A DNA stretch of 64,000 nucleotides from contig NC_062981.1 in NCBI RefSeq assembly GCF_023078275.1, positions 19,646,846-19,710,845 on the forward strand, given 5' to 3'. This document shows, in pieces, positions 10,460 to 21,649 of the stretch (positions are counted from its first letter, which is position 1; the number at the start of each line of letters is the position of its first letter). Under the pieces are notes generated by a model, which was not told the origin of the DNA, did no database searches, and saw only the letters and a program-made list of their open reading frames with translations. Origin of the DNA: Leguminivora glycinivorella (taxonomy: Eukaryota; Arthropoda; Insecta; Lepidoptera; Tortricidae). The position numbers and the translations under genes were made by a program.

Positions 10460-12289
10460 AGGGGGGGGGGGCTCTAGGGGGAAGCATGAAAGAAAGATCA
10501 ACGTAGTATTTAAAATAAGTTGGGTTAAGGTTTTCTTGTGATCCTTAAGAGTAAAGAAAGGGGGCTCGGGGCGAAGCCCCCGCATGAAAGAAAGATCAAC
10601 GTAGTATTTAGAATAAGTTGGGTTAGCGTTTTCTTGTGACCTTTAAGAGTAAACAAGGGGGGCTCGGGGGGCGAAGCCCCCCGCATAAAAGAAAGATCAA
10701 CGTTGTATTTAAAATAAGTTGGGTTAGGGTTTTCTTGATACCTTTAAGAGTAATGAAAAGGGGGCTCGGGGGGCGAAGCCCCCCGCATGAAAGAAAGATC
10801 AACGTAGTATTTAAGATAAGTTGGGTTAGCGTTTTCTTGTGACCTTTAAGATCAAACAAAGGGGGGCTCGGGGGGCGAAGCCCCCCGCATAAAAGAAAGA
10901 TTAACGTATTATTTAAAATAAGTTGGGTTAGGGTTTTCTTGTTACCCTTAAGAGTAACAAAACGGGGGCTCGGGGGCGAAGCCCCCGCATAAAAGAAAGA
11001 TTAACGTAGTATTTAAAATGAGTTGGGTTAGCGTTTTCTTGTGACCTTTCAGAGCAAACAAAGGGGGGCTCGGGGGGCGAAGCCCCCGCATAAAAGAAAG
11101 ATCAACGTTGTATTTAAAATAAGTTGGGTTAAGGTTTTTTTGTGATCCTTAAGAGTAAAGAATAGGGGGCTCGGGGGCGAAGCCCCCGCATGAAAGAAAG
11201 ATCAACGTAGTATTTAGAATAAGTTGGGTTAGCGTTTTCTTGTGACCTTTAAGAGCAAACAAAGGGGGCTCGGGGGCGAAGCCCCCCGCATAAAAGAAAG
11301 ATAAACGTTGTATTTAAAATAAGTTGGGTTAAGGTTTTCTTGTGATCCTTAAGAGTAAAGAAAAGGGGGGCTCGGGGGGCGAAGCCCCCCGCATAAAAGA
11401 AAGATTAACGTATTATTTAAAATAAGTTGGGTTAGGGTTTTCTTGTTACCCTTAAGAGTAACAAAAAGGGGGGCTCGGGGGGCGAAGCCCCCGCATAAAA
11501 GAAAGATCAACGTAGTATTTAGAATAAGTTGGGTTAAGGTTTTCTTGTGATCCTTAAGAGTTAAGAAAAGGGAGGCTCGGGGGCGAAGCCCCCCGCATGA
11601 AAGAAAGATCAACGTAGTATTTAGAATAAGTTGGGTTAGCGTTTTCTTGTGACCTTTAAGAGCAAACATAGGGGGCTCGGGGGGCGAAGCCCCCCGCATG
11701 AAAGAAAGATCAACGTAGTATTTAGAATAAGTTGGGTTAGCGTTTTCTTGTGACCTTTAAGAGCAAACAAAGGGGGCTCGGGGGCGAAGCCCCCGCTTAA
11801 AATAAAGATAAACGTTGTATTTAAAATAAGTTGGGTTAGGGTTTTCTTGTTACCCTTAAGAGTAACGAAAAGGGGGCTCGGGGGGCGAAGCCCCCCGCAT
11901 GAAAGAAAGATCAAGGTAGTATTTAAGATAAGTTGGGTTAGCGTTTTCTTGTGACCTTTAAGAGCAAACAAAGGGGGGCTTGGGGGGCGAAGCCCCCCGC
12001 TTAAAATAAAGATAAACGTTGTATTTAAAATAAGTTGGGTTAGGGTTTTCTTGTTACCCTTAAGAGTAACGAAAAGGGGGGCTCGGGGGGCGAAGCCCCC
12101 GCATAAAAGAAAGTTTAACGTAGTATTTAAAATGAGTTGGGTTAGCGCTTTCTTGTGACCTTTCAGAGCAAACAAAGGGGGGCTCGGGGGGCGAAGCCCC
12201 CCGCATAAAAGAAAGATCAACGTTGTATTTAAAATAAGTTGGGTAATGGTTTTCCTGTGACCCTTAAGAGCAAATAAAGGGGGGCTCGC
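10460..12289. repeat. Roughly 99-bp GC-hairpin tandem array, left arm (about 18 units)
   Basis: Each unit carries a G/C palindrome (gggggctcgggggcgaagccccc type), then gcat, a-aagaaagat-aacgt, and gttgggtta. Unit length drifts between about 97 and 103, mostly in the G and C runs. Three unit types differ in the segment after gttgggtta: cttgtgatccttaagag, cttgtgacctttaagag and cttgttacccttaagag. Long frames through it (10,623-12,292 minus strand) are periodic artefacts. Confidence 0.92.
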
Positions 12290-12657
12290 CAAAAAAGAAA
12301 TACTTAAATTTTGTTTGAATTAGTTGAAATGTGACAATATTTTCTAATCGAGTCAAACAAAATCCCACTAGCTGAGAGCTTCAAAACAATGTATGGCGAA
12401 AGTATGTCTCTCTAATGTCTTCAAAAAGTCCGCGATGGCACATGTCTATATTGTCTATCTTTTACGGATAACTTACTAGGTACATATAAACATTTTTATG
12501 ATAATACCGTAATAAGAAGGTAGCCGCTAGTTATTATTAAGTAGCAACTAGCAATAAGTACACGTTAAGCCACAAATGGCATGTAAAATCCGCCTACTTG
12601 AAATAAATTTATGTATAAATGTTAAAAGTATTTCATTATTAATGACTAAAAAGTATA
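12290..12657. other. Single-copy spacer of the left arm
   Basis: This sequence matches the complement of 44,340-44,702 almost base for base (for example actagctgagagcttcaaaa). No coding frame; AT-rich. Confidence 0.7.
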
Positions 12658-13418
12658 AAATAAATTAATAGTTTAAAAAACACTATAAAACACGCTTTTC
12701 TAAATGCACGTAAAAGCCAAAAATAAATTATGGATCGTTCAAGTTGTCTCTATTTGTGAGCTGAAGTTTAAAAACTATGTGCTTTTAATTATAATATTTG
12801 ATTGTAAAAGCGTGGGGCGCTGGAACAGGAAAGACTTTCTTGTAAACAAATACTAATCCGAACTTCCTGGCGAATGAAGTTGCATAAGAACATAACGTTT
12901 ACATATGCCGCCTAAGGGTTACCAAAGAGAACCAAAGATATCTCGTCCACGAACAAGAACTCTGCATCCTGTCACTGTAGACACTTTCCCCTTTTGTACT
13001 TTGATTACCGGAAAAAAGCGGCGTTCTAAGTGTCGGTGACTGTCGACTCTCCTCGCTACTAGCGCATATTTTGTCTGAGTTCGACAAACTGGTACCTACT
13101 TTGAGCACTGACTTTTAATTGATTTGACTGTTTAATGTAGAACCTACTAGTCATGCTGCAACTCCAGTTAGCGCGTCAATCTGTGTAACCTCCTTCCCGT
13201 AACATAGCATAATTTGATTTATCAGCAAGTTATCCAAAAAGTCTTTCCTGTTCCAGCGCCCCACGCTTTTACAATCAAATATTATAATTAAAAGCACATA
13301 GTTTTTAAACTTCAGCTCACAAATAGAGACAACTTGAACGATCCATAATTTATTTTTGGCTTTTACGTGCATTTAGAAAAGCGTGTTTTATAGTGTTTTT
13401 TAAACTATTAATTTATTT
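12658..13418. repeat. Foldback element, left arm copy
   Basis: Arms of about 180 bp (12,658-12,840 and 13,237-13,418) are inverted copies: attaatagtttaaaaaacac at the left, gtgttttttaaactattaat at the right. The unique middle is about 395 bp. Inside the arms is aaaacacgcttttctaaatg, which resembles the outer terminus (ttaacacgcttttattagg). The whole unit recurs in inverse orientation at 43,577-44,339. Open frames in the middle are short and not recognisable. Confidence 0.85.
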
Positions 13419-14041
13419 CATGACCAGGCCAAAGAAAACAGCAAAAAGTGAGCGTGCTAAAAATACAATTTTACTCAATAACTATTAACAATCAATAAAC
13501 AAATTAACTTTTTTTTTATATTATAGTAACATAACATAATTCATAAAGTAGTAAGTAGTTACCTAATAATTTTCCAAATTGAAATAAATATATTTCGCAA
13601 ATCTATTAGAGGTGAAACACATTAGTAGGAACAATGAAAATGGCACATCTGCGCGGTTAACTTTTTAGTCTATGATTGCGTCACCAAAATCGCGGCAGCC
13701 TCGCTCCCGCTCGCGTGTTCGTAGAATATTCAGCTGTCGGCCGATAATATTTGTTTGTGTGCGTTAATAATGTAGGTATACGTTTGTAGTAGTGTGCGTG
13801 ACAAAAATGTCGTCTATTAAACAGCTGCCAATGATCGAAATTCAAATTAGTTGAACAATTTCCATTGAAAAAAAAAAGTTTGTAATGCATCGGTCCGAAT
13901 TGCGGATACTAGTTTTATCATCTTTTAGTAGATATAATTGAATGTAAAATTATTTATTTTGCCTGACACTCTTGAGTATCTATTATGCCGTTATTTTAAT
14001 TTTACAATATAATATTTGGAATATAGTGCTTATAATTATTA
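13419..14041. other. Intergenic sequence just inside the left arm
   Basis: AT-rich, with a GC-richer patch at 13,680-13,760 followed by a short plus-strand frame (ATG at 13,807, 14 codons). It resembles a 5' leader and start but cannot be assigned to any gene. Confidence 0.3.
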
Positions 14042-14432
14042 AAATATCTGGGCGACCGAGCTTCGCTCGGTTCTATTTTAATATATCACGTCTTTAGATA
14101 AAAAAAAAACTCTTATAAATACAAAAACAAAAAAAAAAGACAAAAAACAAAAACTTAATTTCTGTCCGGGATTCGAAACCCTGACACCTACGATCTATCT
14201 GCGTACATTAGACCGACCTCGTGCGACTGAGCTAAGCGGAATCGATGGGCGCGCGGCGAAATTAAGGACCATATTTTACGTTTACAAATGCGAAAGAAAA
14301 ACTCATGAAAACTCGAAAATTCGCGTTTTCCGGGATCTAAGGCTACGCTAGATCGATTTTTCACCCCGAAAACCCCCACAAAACAAATTTCAGCGAAATC
14401 GTTAGAGCGGTTTCCGAGATCGTCGGTATATA

Positions 14433-14491
<59 letters not shown>

Positions 14492-14525
14492 ATATACAAG
14501 AATTGCTCGTTTAATAGTATAAGAT
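14042..14525 (-). mobile_element. Composite tRNA-headed repeat (family C), copy 2
   Basis: Nearly identical to 9165-9612 in the same orientation: accgagcttcgctcggt hairpin, gggattcgaaaccctg B-box complement and cagcgaaatcgttagagcgg. The (TAAA)n tail is longer, about 14,432-14,493. Confidence 0.7.
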
Positions 14526-14589
14526 ATAAAACATTTTTTAAATACTTTTTGATACAAAATCATACTTCATTGATTTGGAACAATGCTTT

Positions 14590-15155
14590 TTATCGGACCT
14601 ACATCCGACACTATCGGAAGCGTTTATCGGATGTAGGATGTCGATCTGACACCCGATATCGGATCGGATAATGTGAAAACGGCCTAAGCATTAACCGTTA
14701 GTGCGTTTTCACATTATCCGATCCGATATCGGATGTAGGACCGATATCCCATACATTGAAGCCGCCATCTTTGATTTTTGCCTTTGAAATCCTTCCGACA
14801 TTTGCCACATGCACGACCGATGCGATGCATGCGAAATCAAACCTTATCGATATGGAAGTATGAGACGCGACGATTGCCGACTGGCTAGGATTTCCGAACG
14901 CACATGAATGCGCGCTCGGTCGCCGATCTGCGGCGGAGTGGGCCGAGACCGAGACCTCGACGCGACGCGACGCCATATAAGTACCTATGCTTATATTAAA
15001 AAAAAGCATGCATTTAAGTGCGTTTTCACATTATCCGATCCGATATCGGATGTCGGACCGATATCCCATACATTACAGGCGCCATCTTGGATTTTTTCCA
15101 TTGAAATCCTTCCGACATCCGATATCGGATCGGATAATGTAAAAACGGCCTAAGG
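14590..15155. mobile_element. Cluster of foldback MITEs with tatccgatccgatatcgg ends
   Basis: The most complete copy is about 15,016-15,152: its left end tgcgttttcacattatccga is mirrored by tcggataatgtaaaaacgg. Two more partial copies lie at about 14,590-14,690 and from 14,698. The intervening 14,880-14,980 is GC-rich and appears foreign to the MITE. Confidence 0.65.
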
Positions 15156-16538
15156 GTTACCAAGGCTCGACTCGGCGCGCCTAGTGGACGCCAGGCTTAA
15201 ATTGTCTGGTCTTGGTGTTTTAATAATTTTATGTGTTTATAGTCGTAATTTATTTGCGAAGTATTAATTTTATATCTGTATTTTTAAATTACACTATGTT
15301 GTGGTACCGGGAAGCATATTTTAACTTAAAAGGACGTAATGACAACATTTCATACCATGTTTCAGAAAATAAATAGTTTCGGAGTTTAAATTAAGTTTGC
15401 AGTGTTTGCACAATTTTATGAGTAAAAATATTACTCTCGAAAATGTTTTATCAAATACGTACTTTACATTTTGTTCATTATGTTTACTACATGTACATTC
15501 TTAGCTATTATACTTATGTATTTCTTACATAATATGACTATCTCTCGGCTAAATTGTATAACAAAGTAAATTCTTCGCTACCTATTTATCAACTGTCATG
15601 CTGGGAATGCAAGAAAAAACTAAAAAACTTTTTACAGAACCTCAATTATTATGAGACTGAGTTACTATTTGAATGAGCATGTTAAATATGTTTCACTATA
15701 TTCATAAATATTAAACTATTACTTCCTGAAACAATTACCACATGTTTGAACTAAGTAAACTTAAGTTTACTAAACTTCTAAACTGATGTGTCTATTAGAT
15801 ATAAGTAAGTAGAACATAAAATTCACTATGTTCCGAGGTGGGCGTAAATAGCTGCGACACAGTTTAATACTAATGCAGCTGATTACGAACAAATTTGTTA
15901 CTTAATGTATGTTATTATGTTCAATAAAAATCTTTAAATAATATTCATGTCCATATTTCTAATTAACTACGCGCCTGCTTTCGAGTGCTTTAAATTTTAA
16001 CAAATCAATGCACCCTTTGGTCGGGGGCTGGGGCCTCTCAACTCAAGGTCGCCGGCGCCGTGGTCGCGGGGCGCGGGGCGTGGGGCGCGGGGTGGGGCGC
16101 CGCGGATCTCGTTCATTCAATTCCGCTTGCATGTGTTGCGGACAGAGCGAGTATATTATACGTACGCGGCGAGCACACATACAAGCCGCACGGCAACGCC
16201 ATCTAGTAATGTTCGACTTTAAACGTCCATGTGACGTTATAGGTTTAGTGCGTGAAAGCTAAAACAGATGTCGCAAGATGTTGCAGTTTGATGACTATTT
16301 CGACGTAGGATACTGATAAGAGTTTTGTTGGCCACGCGTGGCTACTGGCGCCATCTAGCTCTTTGAGTGTGGATTAAATTTAGCCTACAGGTCTAGAATA
16401 CTTAGGACGGCGCCCATTTTTAGTATGGGATTAGGTATCTGTACTAGTATTATTTGATCTGTGGTAGTTAGTTTTATTTTCAAGTATAATGTTAGTTTTA
16501 TTTTAATGATCTAAAGGAGTAATAATAATAATAATAAT
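15156..16538. other. Intergenic stretch
   Basis: 15,156-16,000 is AT-rich with nothing recognised. 16,010-16,210 is a GC-rich block (gcgcggggcgtggggcgcgg) with no supported gene; it looks like a promoter fragment or repeat remnant. 16,521-16,538 is (AAT)6, directly abutting the LINE fragment. Confidence 0.4.
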
Positions 16539-17767
16539 CCACAAACAACCCTAGGCCACGATTACCACGTCTGCCCATGAATAGACGCAATCTAGCGCTA
16601 ATAGGAGCCTTAAATGCTTTACTAGATGCATATATGCGGACTAGTAAAGATCTAGATGATACACACTCGATCATGTACTGCGGGGCCATCGCGGCGTGCC
16701 GTGTTGCTCGAGTCAAGTTTCCGGACGCTGACCGTGCAACTAGGACCGCCGGAGGTGTCCCTGCATGGCAAGTACGGATCGAGCGTCGTATCAACTCGTT
16801 TAGGACTCTCATTGCAAAGCTGATCTACTTCAGAGGGGGTAATAATCGCCCCCGAGTAATGCGCTTTGTGAACCAGGCGTTCGCGGGGACGGGCATCAGG
16901 CCCCGCGACTATTTGGCCAATGTCACAGAGCGCATCGACTTCCTGAAGCAGAAAGTCTATGCATGGGCAAGCCGTATTCGCCGCTACAGAAAGCGTGTAG
17001 ACCTATTCCAGCAGAATCGTCTTTTTCAAAGCGACCAAAGGAAAGTATACCGAAGGTGGGAGGAAACCGACCCTCGTGTGTCCGACGTGCGGCTACCGGA
17101 TGCTACTGCCATGTCTGATTTCTGGCGTAGCATCTGGTCGGTGCCCGTTGAGCACACGGAGGGCGAGTGGATGACCGTTGTCGAACGTGAGTGCGAGAAC
17201 ATCGAGCCTATGGGGGCTATCACCATCAGCCCCGACGACGTAAATTGTGCTACCCGTACGGCCCAGAACTGGAAAAGTCCTGGACCGGACGGGTTGCACA
17301 ACTTCTGGCTAAAATGGTTTCGATGCTCGCACTCGCGTTTGGCAACGCAATTTCAACAAGCCCTCGATCTTGGTTCTCTCCCACCTTCCCTAACAACTGG
17401 TGTTACTTTCCTGCTCTATAAGTCCGGTAGTACCACGGAAGCAAAAAACTACAGACCCATTACGTGCTTGCCTACACTTTACAAGCTCCTTTGTCATATT
17501 GTGCCAGCGACAATATGTCCCAAGCGCATATTGTCGCTAACAACATTCTGGCTCCCGCTCAAAATGGATGTAGGGTTGGGTCCCGTGGTACTAAAGAGCT
17601 CCTCCTCATAGACATGACCATCTGCCAACAAGTTCGGCGGAACAGGGGAGCCATCTCGGCCGCTTGGATTGACTATAAGAAGGCCTATGATTCGGTGCCT
17701 CATTCATGGCTGAGAAGGGTATTGGAGCTGTATAAACTTGATGCAGCTTTAATATCCTTCCTGGCTG
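16539..17767 (+). pseudogene. Dong/R4-like LINE reverse transcriptase, 5' part (broken)
   Basis: A plus-strand frame from 16,577 carries a retrotransposon N-terminal extension and early RT motifs: NWKSPGPDGLHNFWLK (about 17,268-17,315) and KNYRPITCLPTLYKLL (about 17,446-17,493). A frameshift near 17,500 moves the sequence to another frame with APAQNGCRVGSRGTKELL and AAWIDYKKAYDSVPHSWL (RT region 3), ending at ISFLAA. The protein resumes at 25,805 after an 8-kb insertion. The motif style and the (AAT)n flanks fit the R4/Dong group of LINEs, known to enter TAA repeats. The copy is 5'-truncated and dead. Confidence 0.75.
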
Positions 17768-17944
17768 CACTCTAAAAAAAATTTGTTTGCTCCTATCAAT
17801 ATTTTGATCGTCGTAGTCAAGCATCTTGATTCCATACGAGCCTGATAAGATCTTAGACAAATGGAATAAGGTAATTTTGATTGCTCTTACTTTTGCAACG
17901 TAACTGAGACAATTAAGATCTTGTTCAATAATTACATGAAAAAT

Positions 17945-18500
17945 AATTAGGCGAACTAAATTACCTTAGTAAGTTCAACTAAGCACTTGATAATTATTAT
18001 CATGATACGTAACTGTATCAACTAACGCAAACCAGTTAGTTCAACTATGACGTTGCTCAATATTAACATGGAGAATGATTGTATTAATTATTTGACCTAA
18101 ATAAATTCAACTAAGAACATGATTACATCTACTTACGAACCTTGTGAGTCTGAACTAAGATATTGGTCAATTTGAATATTAATTGTTTAATCAATTCAAC
18201 TAAGACATCTGTCAATATTAACATGAAGCATTACTGTATTAACTATTTAATCCGAATAAGTTCAACTAAGAACATGATTACATCTACTTACGCACCTTGT
18301 GAGACTGAACTAAGATATTTTTTTATTTGAACATGAATTGTTTAATCGATTCAACCAAGATGTAGGTCAATATTAACATGAGGCATTACTGTAGTAACCA
18401 TTAAAACCAAATAAGTTCAATTAAGGACATGATTACATCGATATACACACTTTGTGAGAGTGAACTATGATATTGTTCAATTTGAATCTTTGTTTTGTTA
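17945..18500. repeat. Left subterminal tandem repeats of the CACTA-like element
   Basis: A unit of about 153-155 bp recurs about four times; landmark ataagttcaactaagaacat at 18,102, 18,255 and 18,410 (first copy more diverged). The shorter motif ttcaactaag appears repeatedly inside. Confidence 0.75.
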
Positions 18501-18876
18501 TACATTTCAACTGAGAAGCTTGTTCAGTACTATCATTCATGTTCAATTGTACTATGACTTACTTTGTCTCATTTACTAAGACAACAATCCCTTATTGATA
18601 ATTGTCATAAAACACCACGGGACTGAATTAGACAAATTATGTTTTATACCTATTTACAAATACATACGTTAACTTGACAGATAACATAAAACGATTCATA
18701 TCTAATTCAGGCTGGTGATGCGTTTATGAATAACGCCATAAATAAAACAAAAGTTATAAAAAAATGACATTTATTCATAATATACTTGGCACCTACTACT
18801 ACTACCTACTTAGAATAAATAGTTTTTTCTTGCGGCGGTTATCACATCACAGCTAACCTAACAACTTACAAGTTCA

Positions 18877-19449
18877 ATGGAGGAAGAAATCGAAATTTTA
18901 AAAACATGGGAGTTGGAGAACTTAAGACGCTACAGGAGCGAAAATGCTAAAATGGAAAGGAGCCCCCTTTCAATTTGGGAATTCAAATTTAATATACAAG
19001 TGTTATTAACTAGATTTATCGAAAAAAAATGTCCATTAAGAACTCAGTTAAAAAATATTGCGAAAAAAATCTTTAAAATCGAGGTTCCGCTCTCGACTGT
19101 TTCCCCCTTCAAAATTAAGTCAATCGTAACTAAATTTGAGAATCTGAATAACAATGAAATAATCAGTGTCGGACCGTTCAGTTTTTGTGGCTAATTGTTA
19201 CCAATTTTGAATACCACACCTTTTTTACGCCATAATCAATAACACCGTTTTTGAAAATTTTCGATGGGCTCTAGCGTCTTTAAAAATAAGAATCTCAAAA
19301 AATCAAAACGGTCCGACACAGATAAAAATTATTATAATCTGTCTTGAAAAAATCATTGCTGTATCTTGAAAAACCAGGAGGAAATAGTCGAGAGCGTTTG
19401 TATGGAGAATAGATCACTCCTGTATCGTCTTAATACCAGAGTTCACCAG
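18877..19449 (+). pseudogene. First exon of a SAM-like gene, interrupted by a MITE
   Basis: ATG at 18,877 opens a peptide MEEEIEILKTWELENL, then the 504-bp TTAA-flanked MITE intervenes (18,926-19,429). Skipping it, the frame goes on a few codons and meets a splice donor (ACCA|GTAAGTAC) after 19,449. An inverted, homologous exon 1 with the same 5' leader (cacatcacag, acaacttacaagttcaatgg) and donor lies at 22,730-22,667. The 105-residue open frame visible from 18,877 to 19,194 is therefore mostly MITE sequence. A start of this kind (xLKxWxLExLI) resembles a SAM-like domain; that is inference. Confidence 0.5.
18926..19429. mobile_element. TTAA-flanked MITE inside the exon
   Basis: TTAA at 18,922-18,925 and 19,430-19,433 flanks a 504-bp insert whose ends are GACGCTACAGGAGCGA and the complement of GACGATACAGGAGTGA. 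The inverted homologous exon at 22,667-22,730 lacks it, so the empty site is known from within the window. TTAA specificity is that of piggyBac-like or Kolobok-like transposases. Confidence 0.75.
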
Positions 19450-19933
19450 TAAGTACAATGTATTATATTTTCATTGTATTATATATTTTGTAGCACGTAT
19501 CTACTGCGTTCATAATGGACTGTCTTTCATAGATTATCGATCTGCTGACAACAACTAGAAATGATTCGATTTTTTCAAGAGACTCACCCACAACAATTAT
19601 GTATGGCTGGCATGACAATCCTATTTTTTGAAGTGTGGCTATGCGAAGTTCGATGGTCTGGCTAATTTCTACACTAGAGCGGATATGCTTTATGAAACCT
19701 TCCCTTACTTCCATTTTACTGGGCTTCCAATTTTGACTTGCACCGGAACCTCGCTTCTTCTTTTGGCGGACTGCCGCAGTGTTCAGCAAAAATGGAATGG
19801 TGAGAAATCCGGCTATATTCGTTGTTTCCTCATAGGGCGCTATAAAAATGGGACTAGTTAGTAAAATATTATTACAAACGATATAATATAAGGAAAGATC
19901 AATGCGGGTAAGTGAACAGTGGGGCAACTGAAA

Positions 19934-20162
19934 CGAGCCACGAAGGTTAAACAAACTTTGCCACCGAGTGAAATACAAAATTTTACACTACACCGACACA
20001 AACAAAATATTAACTGTAAAACATCTAACTAAATCAAATCTATCAAGCTTGAGACATCCAGTTAAAATTTGTATGAAATTTCTTTGCACTCTTGTGGACA
20101 AAATGCAGTTTTGCTATCTGTTTTTGAAGACTAAAGAGAGCCTTTGCCAGTCGGTGTGGTGA
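19934..20162. repeat. Dispersed repeat, copy 2
   Basis: Matches 3581-3842 in the same orientation; it sits in the intron between the last two exons of the broken gene. Confidence 0.6.
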
Positions 20163-20689
20163 AACTAACTATTTTAACATAGACAACATCTGCTTTATCA
20201 ATTTTATCATATACTTACAATTGGTAAGTGCAGTAAGTTCGACTTTTTGTATTTCAGCTGTTCCTGAAGATTTATTTTCATTGATGGAAAATTTATAAAC
20301 AAATTGTCCTAGTAAATTTCATGTGCTTTTGAAGTCGTTAAGCCGCTGGAATGATAAAACAAACAATTAAAAACAAAAAGTAAAAAGAAACGAATGCAGT
20401 ATTCAGTTATACATATAATAATTATTTTAAAGTTACATAGTAAAAAGTGACTTAGCTAGTTAATGTTATTATATTTACCAAAGAATATCCTTGTGGTTTT
20501 TTGAGAGCAGAATATTTTCAAAATAGTGATGCAGAGTCCAATGACTTTTCCACAATCTGAAAAATATTTAGAAACTTTACTTTTCATTTGCCTCTTTAAT
20601 TAATATAATTATAATACAATTAATTACAGTCATAACCTATACACTCACAGTATAATGTATCATAATAATAAATAAATTAATTAATGTAA

Positions 20690-20935
20690 TAGGACATTCT
20701 TACACAGATTGACTGGGTCCCACAGTAAGCTCAAGAAGGCTTGTGATGTGGGTACTCAGACAACGATATAATTAATAAACAAATAATTATATAAATAAAA
20801 AACATCCATGACTCAGGATTCTCAGGAACATACCTGTGCTCATCACACAAATAAATGTCCTTACCGGGATTCGAACCCAGAACTGCGGCTTAGTAGGGAC
20901 GGTCACTTAGTCACTACTCGCTAGGCCAGCCCGGT
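20690..20935 (-). mobile_element. SINE family A, minus-strand copy
   Basis: Complement of the family: tacacagattgactgggtcc, agctcaagaaggcttgtg, catccatgactcagg, accgggattcgaaccc. It lies in an intron of the broken gene and carries a small internal duplication (ctcaggattctcagga). Confidence 0.75.
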
Positions 20936-21649
20936 ATCTTGCCTAACAATGCAGTTATATTAAAAATATTATTGTGATAAGATGAGTATGGTACTTCAAA
21001 AATGGTTGGAATAAAATCTCTCTCTGGTATGTTGGTCTGCCTATGCAGTATTCATTTATTGAATTGTAATTCTTATAATGTTTTTTACAATAAAATACAG
21101 AACCTCCTCCTTCTAGGTAAAGAAGTCTGTTAGAAACTGCTTACCCTGGAATTATAACTGGGCTCTGCTTTCTTCTCAGCAATTGCAGATGGCACATTTT
21201 CCTTTTCCGAGGACAAGTTTTCCTTTTCTGAAGTTTCTATAACTATTAGGTCTGTGCTTATGTTAAACTCAGAAAAATCCATCAGGGTCTGGAAATGAAT
21301 GATACAATTAATATCACATACCATACTACAAAATTATGAACAGCGTGGAAAAATATTTGGCCCTAGAGGAACCGTATTACATCTTTTTTTAACTCAAAGT
21401 TAATATTTTTCAATATTGCTACAATATCTATAATTGGGGGCCATTATGCTAGCAGACAAGATTTAAAATTGAAACAACTCTTAAGGGCAAAAGGTAATTA
21501 TTTCTCTGTTAATTAATCTATTACAAAGGACTCCACTGAGCCTCGCCTTATATTATGAAATTACTCTCTAATTTACTAAGTTTACAGAGCCGAGGGCTAG
21601 CTACACTTGAACATGAGACTAAGGTTTTAAATTATTTAAGGGAACAAAC

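Noticed and set aside
10460..12289. CRISPR-like array
   Set aside because: Units are about 99 bp head-to-tail with no spacers, and the context is eukaryotic.
10460..12289. Telomeric repeat because of gttgggttaggg
   Set aside because: The motif occurs once per 99-bp unit, not as (TTAGG)n, the lepidopteran telomere repeat.
16498..17860. Minus-strand and alternative-frame ORFs over the LINE
   Set aside because: Shadows of the reverse transcriptase frame with no motifs of their own.
18877..19194. A 105-residue protein
   Set aside because: Only the first 16-17 codons are exon sequence; the rest reads into a TTAA-flanked MITE.
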